A stretch of DNA of 64,000 nt, from positions 16,554,001 through 16,618,000 of the forward strand of contig JBANAY010000003.1 in the NCBI GenBank assembly GCA_037952775.1. Reading direction: 5' to 3'. Positions within the stretch are counted from its first letter, which is position 1. The number at the start of each line of letters is the position of its first letter. The position numbers were made by a program, and so were the translations under genes. The stretch comes from Clonostachys chloroleuca (lineage: Eukaryota > Ascomycota > Sordariomycetes > Hypocreales > Bionectriaceae). Of this stretch, positions 57,645 to 64,000 are shown piece after piece. The notes under the pieces were generated by a model. That model was given only the letters and a program-made list of their open reading frames with translations. It ran no database searches and had not been told where the DNA came from.

Positions 57645-59051
57645 TCAGGGCTTCCCTCCAAGGTTCCAATTCACCTCGTACATGACGCCATGGCAAATAG
57701 TCCGAGTGCGTTTGGTGTTCCCGAGCCACGCCTTAAACAAGGCAGCCACATCTTCGTCTTTAGCCTGTTTCCTACCTGCGTTCTCCAGTTTGATCTTCAG
57801 CTTCCATGCGTCAAGCCTCGTCTTTTTGAGCTTCCCGAAAACAATCCCATCATCATCTTGCGGCTCCGAATACCACTCGATCACATAATAGTAAGCAGTC
57901 GCTCGGGTAATATATTTTCTATCCCTATACTCGAAGTCATCGTACATGCTAAAATTATTAGAATTATGAGACTGATAGTGGGCAAATAACTGGTTGAGGA
58001 AGTGAGCAGACTAAGTTTAGGTAGAAACTTGGCTTCAGGCTTGCCAGTAGGCGCAGTTGATACTTACGGGTAGGAACAAACGGTCTTTGAAGGTTCAGGC
58101 TCAGGTCCAGGAACATTGTTTTTAATCCACTCTTCGAGATCATTTTTAGCCCCGATTAAGACTTCGGCTTGCTTGGGGACGGCATCCTTTTCTTCGTTGT
58201 CTATTATATTTCGCCAGTTTGTAGGTCGATATTCACACCAAGATCCCTCAACTTCCACCCCCTATCACTCTCAATGACCCAACCTGCAAAATCAGGGATC
58301 TTCACTCCCCTGGACTGTGTTGTGTCTCTAGCAGGAATATGCCGGACGACCACCCAACGCGGTTGGGCACGGAGGGGGATATTAGGGGAGCGTGATCAGA
58401 GCTGGTGTGTATCCGCTTCCTCGATAACGGCCGTCAACTTGATGCCCCGAGAAGCGCACAATTCTGCAACGCTCGAGCTACTAGCTTCATCTTTACCGGC
58501 GGCTGCTACGTCGCTTCTGAACAGCCGTGGCAATGTCCAGTGTAAATATACGCCGAGCCGCTTAGTGAAGGTGCTATTTTGATTCTTGCCAAGATCAGGG
58601 TATCAGGAATTGTTAGCGCTGGGCCACGAATTATACAGATCAATGGGGTTCTGGAGATCTAGTTGGATCAAGGAGCTGTTCAAGCGGAGAAAAGTGTAAT
58701 TGGGCTGCCCAATAGGAGCAGTCTTTGCACCAACGAGTCGCGGTTGCAGTCCTTGCCGTCAGTGGGAGGATCAGGCGCTTCCCCATCGCAAACTAGTCCA
58801 TTAAAACCCAAGGCGTCTAGCTTGAGATGAACGAGAACAGATTCATTTGGGGCCTGAGCCTTGGGGGATCCTCCGGTGTGTCCGCCACCGTTGGCTTGAT
58901 GTTGTGTTGAGGACGACCTCTCAGGCGACACTTCTTTACCTTCAGCAATGAACTTGACTTCAGAAACTACTATAAGCAAGCAAGCAAGCGAGCAAGCAGC
59001 TAGCTCATTTACAAACATGAACTGTGTGGGTATAGTCTGGTGACCGACCAT
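57645..59051 (-). pseudogene. Broken gene of an uncharacterised large-protein family (GVYLHW/PRWVVVR type)
   Basis: Conserved blocks lie in order on the minus strand: VSEVKFIAEGKEV, VLVHLKLDALGFNGLVCDGE, APIGQPNYTFLRLNSSLIQ, RLGVYLHWTLPRLFRS, QPRWVVVRHIPARDTT, FAGWVIESD, MYDDFEYRDRKYITRATAYY, YVIEWYSEPQDD and RTICHGVMYEVNWNLGG. I remember the same series in unannotated fungal and bacterial proteins. Lesions: a frame change between VCDGE and APIGQPN; TGA codons at 58603-58605 and 58396-58398, where Arg would fit (CGA to TGA); and a missing base near the AAA at 58209-58211. One plausible intron remains (57949-58067). The 3' end is unclear and coding may continue to about 57451. The indel lesions could be sequence errors, but the two stops are less easily explained that way. 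Confidence 0.65.
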
Positions 59052-59640
59052 CTCTCCGCCTAGTCTCTTCTCCTCCTTGAGGATGGGACCGTCAACCTAA
59101 GACTAACGGGGCAATCAGACCAGTTGGGACAGTCTTGCGTGGCTTGTCAGCAATAACGTACGGATTGGAGTTCGTTTGGGCGAGATCCGGCGCTTACGCT
59201 TCTATTGAAACATCTCTCCGGCCATTGTGATCCAGTAGCGGGCTGTCATCTGCACCTTAGACGGTCGAACGGTAATTTGCCTCAATCAGCCTGGATTAGC
59301 CTCGTCCAATCATTGGCAATGCCGACCACAGGGTCGCTCTAAGTTTGGCTGGATGAAGACACACAAGCTGAAATATGCCCGTCTTCGAACACAGCCGCCC
59401 ATTGACGATCGTCCATGTTATGCCGGCGAAGCCCTGTCTGCTTCTAAGCTCTGCATATTGAGTCTTCGCGGACTAGTGGAGCCATCGCATGCATAGAGCC
59501 CAGGCATGTGTCAGGACGCGTACGAAGGAGAGGCTGAAGCCATAGGGCAAGATGGTAGAAAGGAGTTGCTATGAGGTCTCCGAGAAAGTCAATCATCCCG
59601 AGGACAAAGGAAGATATAAAGCACGCCCAAGTCCCCCCTG
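59052..59640. other. Spacer between the broken gene and the DUF6603 relic
   Basis: Lies between two divergent decayed genes. No intact gene. Part of it may be further degraded DUF6603 sequence or the former divergent promoter. Confidence 0.4.
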
Positions 59641-59689
59641 GCTTCCAGGCAAACCCTGAGAGAATACCACACCATCAAAGAGGATCCTC

Positions 59690-60735
59690 AAAGTTGCTTT
59701 GAAGGAAGTCGGTCCGGCCGTGGCTCCTCTAGTTGGTGAACTGAAACAAGGGAGGACGAGTTCGTTGTATTGGGCCGGCTTTTGACAGGCCACGACAAGC
59801 TATACTTCAAGACGGAGTCCAAGGATCCCGCCAAGGCTCCTTTCAAAGAGAGTGCTGGTCCATTGATGAGGGAAAGCGTGGGGCTTTAGTACGACATTGA
59901 CAACAATAGACTCGGCATAGTTTTCTATGCAACATTCTTGTTCGGACCAATTGGCCTCGCGCTGTTGGGCTTTAGTATCCGCTCTTCAACGTCGGATTCG
60001 CGGACATCTCTGGGCTTACTGGCGAGGCAGACGTAAATTCGTCGATCAGATCCCACGGCAGAAACAGTGCTGGACTTGCCTGTTACAAAGCCTTCGAGCA
60101 GTCTCGATCCCTAGGCAGCAAGAGGACAGGCAGGTCCTCTTGCTGCTCTTCAAGCAGTCTTTAAGCCCGACAATGACGGTATCTCCCCCTGATTTACAAC
60201 ACGTGAAGAGTCCTTCTAGATCGCTACGGGTCTCAAAGTCACGAGCATGACGGTACTGTTCGCAGATGCCGTGCTAGTAATCACAACCAGAGCATCATTC
60301 AGATTGGCATATTCGGCGTTGCTTTTGTCGACGTGCCCAGTCTCCAGCCCCCCTTCAAATTGGCACACGCGGAGCTTGGAATTGCCTGTTGTTTTGATCC
60401 CGCAGCAGGTACATTCCGATTTGACGCCCGGCTGTCCCTCACAGCTCCGTATCCACGAGCGCTGCCAGCTTTCAAGAGGAATGGCTCTGTATGCCTGGGC
60501 TGAGACAGGTGACTTCGTTTGTCATTCGGCGGCTATCATCAGGCGTTCGTACCCCCGAGTTCATATCCCATACTACCTACGGAAGCTACTAGTCGCCTGG
60601 TCTCTGGGCATGGGCCTGAGTTTCCCGTTGCCATCGTGTCCAAAGGACGGTGCCCAAGTTCAGACATGGTGCAGAGGGTCAATGAAGGCGGCTACGGCTT
60701 TAAGAGGGTAGATGACAAAGTGAGCGAGGCTTAGA
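59690..60735 (+). pseudogene. Decayed DUF6603-family gene relic
   Basis: Recognisable pieces run in order but in changing frames: KVALKEVGPAVAPLVGELKQ; GHDKLYFKTESKDPAKAPFK, ESAGPLMRESVGL, then TAG at 59887-59889 where the family has Glu; YDIDNNRLGIVFYATFLFGP, IGLALLGFSI; IQIGIFGVAFVDVPSLQPPF, KLAHAELGIACCFDPAAGTF; ALYAWAETGDFV; and GGYHQAFVPPSSYP. At least three frame changes and several stops occur within 1 kb, and the remainder of a normally very long protein is missing. DUF6603 proteins occur in bacteria and fungi and have no known function. Its place beside the other accessory genes suggests one cassette. Confidence 0.75.
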
Positions 60736-61302
60736 AGCCTATGAAACGAGGAGATGTCTACATGAACGAGTGGAAGAGGGTGACAGATGGATGGGATGAA
60801 AAGGCAGATGCAGCGGTTCATCATGGCCAAACCGGGTTGGTCAGAGCACTGAGGACGGAAAGCGTTTGGTGGGAACACGACAATGCGGAATGCTGTCGCG
60901 ATTCAAGGACATGATCCCAGCATCTCCCAAAGTAAATGCAGTTTTGTAGAAGGAACGATGGGGCGAGCTAAGATGACCCCTGGCAGCTAGACGTCATTGG
61001 CGACTGTTATGCCCATCCCGGTCAGTGAATGTGCTTCCAACTCATGGAAGGCTCGCAGTCTTTGGTACTGGCTTTCGAGTCCATGGCTATAAAATGACTA
61101 GAATAAATATAGTTGAGCCATACCGACGTATTAAAATGGTAGCATCTCCCAGTGCAAAGGAGACTCTTGATTAAGGCATGGTATGGTGGATGTGGCTGAA
61201 AACGCAGGGTGCACCGCCACACCCAAGCTTAAACTTCCCAGGAAGGACTGTTCATAGCTATTGATGCTTCTTTCTATACCAACATCCAATTCACAACCAA
61301 CC
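60736..61302. other. Intergenic, promoter of the small mitochondrial-type protein
   Basis: No gene recognised. It may contain more DUF6603-derived DNA on its left. Confidence 0.45.
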
Positions 61303-61775
61303 ATGGCGCCGCGAATACCCATGCTGCGCCCGGCGCTGCTCCAGCGTCCCTTCTACCGCACGGCGCGCCCGTACTCGACGAAAGCTCCGAACCCTACCGT
61401 AAGAATGAGATCAATCAATCCTCTCCCACTGCGAAAGGCTGTGTGTGCCGGCGCTAACGTCCAATTGCTCGAACGACACAGAGCCAGTTCTACAAGACAT
61501 TTACCCGACCGATTGCCAAAGTCGTCCTCGGCGCCGTCCTTACATATCAGCTCGTGTACTGGGCATGGGTGAAACTTGAGACGGACGAGATAATAGCAGA
61601 CACAGCCGGTAAGCTACGGCCCGCCATGGCTGGCACCTCTCGAGCCGTGCGCAGTTCCCATGTAGCTAACTAGGGGTTCCTCTTTTCTCTCATAGAAACT
61701 ATAAAAGATCTAGAACGCAAAGTGGATGAATATAAGAACAAGACTGCGCCCGACAGCAAGGCAAAGGGTTCATGA
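61303..61775 (+). CDS. Small single-pass, probably mitochondrial membrane protein
   Basis: Predicted 100-residue protein of three exons (61303-61398, 61482-61608, 61696-61775). The N-terminus is basic and presequence-like (MAPRIPMLRPALLQRPFYRT, ARPYSTKAPNPT). One membrane helix follows (IAKVVLGAVLTYQLVYWAWV) and then a short coiled coil (KLETDEIIADTAETIKDLER). Homologues of this shape occur across Pezizomycotina as hypothetical proteins. The layout resembles small assembly factors of the inner membrane, but I cannot assign one. Confidence 0.75.
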
Positions 61776-62158
61776 CGGGCATCTTCACAAATTACACGAC
61801 CAAAACTTGGGTTTGGCGTGAGGGGCGCAAACCTCCTTCAGACATCTTCATCGACGGGATTGCTGGATTAGCATAATTGGAGGCTGAAGCACAGTGGTTT
61901 GCACTGTTTGTATGATAGTTTACCCTTCAATGGGCCTGTATTACATGATACCAGATATGAGCCGGTGAATGCGGCACACTCAATGTTTGCCAGCGCTCGA
62001 AATTAAATATACAGTTACATGGTAATTTTTGCGTACTCCCGAATAACCTGGTTATGGATGTCCAAAATGAGAAAAAACAGTGTATTCATGCCAGCATAAG
62101 GACCGATAAGATCTGATGAATGATGATCGTGAAGCCCAGTTCTAGTGTCGTAAATCCG
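61776..62158. other. Convergent 3' regions
   Basis: AT-rich spacer between the small membrane protein and Mid1. No gene recognised. Confidence 0.6.
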
Positions 62159-64000
62159 CTACAGGTATAAGGCAAAAGATACAAGCAGTGAGACGGAGAG
62201 AATCCCCAGTGCCTGTGGCTGCAACAAGTGCGCAATGCCCATTTGATCCTGGGACGTGCCAAGAGCGTTACACGTCAGACCGGTCTGGTCGTCCCAACCT
62301 CGCATGGCGTAGCTCCCGTCAAAGCCTGGGTAATCCCACTTTGGACAGCCAAACTTAATGGCGGCTGGACAACGCCTTACGACCTCGAAACAAACTTCGT
62401 CGCAAGGCAAAACCTCCTTGTATGGGCCTGGCTTGATATTCTCTTCGATCCACAGGTTCCTTGACATGTTGTGCCATTTGTGCAAACTGCTCAGGTTGTT
62501 TCTCTCCTCCTCGTCAACCATTGACCCATCAGGGAAAGGGCTGTTGACGTTCCTTTTGAGACCCGGGGTGGAGCTGGAATAGTCTTCGCATCGGGGGAAG
62601 GTGACGGTGCAAAGCCACTCCTTGTATGCCTCTTCGCATTCCTCGCAAGAACTTATGAGCGAGTATCGAGACGAGTTTCCCTCCTCACAAGGCACCTGCA
62701 TCATGACTCTCTTGAAGCTCTCATAGATGCCCTTTGCGTAATCATCATACGCCTGACCTATTTCAGCGTTGCTGGCTGAGCTGTTGCCGGGCACAGCCCA
62801 GGAAACGTTGCCGCAAAACTCAAGGTTGGACACGATTTTGCATGTAGACTCTAAGATCGGTGTTAGCAAGCATTTTTCGTATATTACATTTCCCATGTTG
62901 GCAAAGCTTACTTTCGGAAGACGTGTCAAACGATAGCTCCCCAAAGACAACACCGCCTCCTCCTATCTTTCCATTCCTCGGGTCGTTGCCGGAGTCTTCA
63001 TCTCCATTCTGTCGTTTTCCCGTCTTTGTCTCCGATCCAGTGTCCATTTGGACAAGAATCGCTCGGTAAGATGAGCTGGAATTCAACCCTTCGAAGCGGA
63101 ACCGCTGCCTCGGCCCTTGGTATATTCCGGGGGTCATAGACATCGTGACCAAGTCATCAGTAAAAGACCTGGCTGCATTCTTCATTCCGCAGATAGACTT
63201 TCTCAGTCCATCAAAAAGGACCAAATTCGTGTTTTCCACAAAGAGCTTGTATGGTAACGGGTCCATTTTTTCAAAAGTCTTGTATTCGCTTTCATTAGTC
63301 GTCAAGGGGTTGGTTGAGAGGAGTACCCCGCGTGCATCGCTATGCACCAACCTCGAGTCCAACGTTGTATTCTTGGATCCGTCGTAGCTGTGGAAGTAAG
63401 CATCCGTGGATGCCGCAACCTCGAAATTGTACACACCATCGAAACCCTCGGTCACGTTTGGCGCTGTGAGGGTGATGAAGACGTCACCCTCGGCCTCGAT
63501 GATCACCGTCGCACTGCCTTCGTCGAACTTGGCCTGGTTCGGCTGATTGCTGGTGGGCTGGGAGCAGCCGGTATCACCAGATGTGCTGGCCGCAAGTATC
63601 AGCTGCGGTGGCAGGCGATCCTTCGTGTCATTTTTTGTCTGCGTGGGTTGCAAGCAGGTGTTCGCCGATACGTATATTTTCCGCTTGGCAGCTCGAGGCG
63701 TTATGATCTCGGTATCCAAATCCCTTTTGCCATTGCCCGCCGCTGTCGCCGTCGCTGTTGTAGATGTCCCCTCAACCTGCGTAGTTTGGGTTCTCGAGCT
63801 GCCGGTAGTGAAGACGTAGCACACAGTTTCCCCCGGGTTCAGGTTCCAAGATTTGACGATGTTGTTTTCCAGCGATTTGAGACCAGATGGCGCTCGGCCG
63901 ATAATGCTCCGATCGAAGGCCGCGAAATCTGGCTGGTATGCCGGCTCAAATATGTCGGCTTGTTCATCGTCCAGAGGGCCACTCAGGCCCAGATCGCACC
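62159..64000 (-). CDS. MID1: Stretch-activated calcium channel subunit Mid1, 3' part, runs off right edge
   Basis: Regulatory subunit of the Cch1-Mid1 calcium channel in the plasma membrane. The start lies beyond the window. One intron, 62851-62910, joins FDTSSEK to STCKIVSNLEFCGNVSWAVP. The extracellular part is rich in N-glycosylation sites (NSS, NMS, NVS) and has the conserved Cys-rich C-terminal domain: YSLISSCEECEEAYKEWLCT, VTFPRCEDYSS, EVLPCDEVCFEVVRRCP, FGCPKWDY, then a hydrophobic end (ALGILSVSLLVSFALYL). That end could be a membrane segment or GPI signal. Upstream blocks are beta-rich (VIIEAEGDVFITLTAPNVTE). The frame is intact. Confidence 0.9.

Noticed and set aside
57315..57888. 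Plus-strand open frames in the accessory block
   Set aside because: The minus strand carries conserved protein blocks here. The plus-strand frames show none.

Overview
The window is nuclear DNA of a filamentous ascomycete (Pezizomycotina), most likely a Sordariomycete and possibly Hypocreales. The class is an inference. It rests on many short GT-AG introns (about 45-120 nt) with CTAAC/CTGAC-type branch sites, fungal-only families (eisosome Eis1, Mid1, Sfk1, mS41/Fyv4, IRC20/SHPRH-type helicase), and intergenic DNA scattered with TAGGTAGGTA/CTAGGTACC-like motifs. About 20 protein genes can be supported. No rRNA, confident tRNA, transposon or CRISPR array was found.

Layout, left to right: a partial M19 membrane dipeptidase (-); an Rgd2-type F-BAR/DEP/RhoGAP protein (+); the AP-3 delta adaptin (-) divergent from COQ10 (+); a Gly/Ala-rich coiled-coil protein with a C-terminal ubiquitin-like domain (-); a 5-kb gene-poor stretch; EMC2 (-) divergent from a TRM140-type tRNA m3C methyltransferase (+); an HCX5R tyrosine phosphatase (-); Eis1 (+); a Frag1/DRAM/Sfk1 membrane protein (-); a secreted, extremely histidine-rich protein (-); the TFIIH kinase CDK7/Kin28 (+); an IRC20/SHPRH-type SNF2-RING ligase (-) divergent from mS41 (+); a 7-kb gene-poor stretch; a zipper-less bZIP protein (+); another gene-poor stretch; a SMAP-domain nucleolar-type protein (+); RAMP4/Ysy6 (-); an accessory block at 53-61 kb; a small mitochondrial-type membrane protein (+); and the 3' part of the Mid1 calcium-channel subunit (-), which runs off the right edge.

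Most of the window is housekeeping: vesicle sorting (AP-3), ER membrane biogenesis (EMC2, RAMP4), respiration and mitochondrial translation (COQ10, mS41), cortex and polarity (Rgd2, Eis1, Sfk1, Mid1), transcription (CDK7) and tRNA modification.

The accessory block is the most unusual part. It holds an intact 743-residue protein of unrecognised function, a nuclease-like hypothetical protein, a broken gene whose conserved pieces (GVYLHW, PRWVVVR, YYVIEWYSEP, CHGVMYEVNW) belong to an uncharacterised large-protein family that I recall in bacteria and fungi, and a strongly decayed DUF6603 relic. Together they look like a transferred, decaying cassette. A second candidate novelty is the secreted His-rich protein at 28.9-30.6 kb.

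At least six otherwise conserved genes, including the normally essential CDK7, carry single-base frameshifts, several of them in short homopolymers. This pattern suggests residual consensus errors from long-read assembly rather than gene death, and it must be considered when judging the decayed genes.
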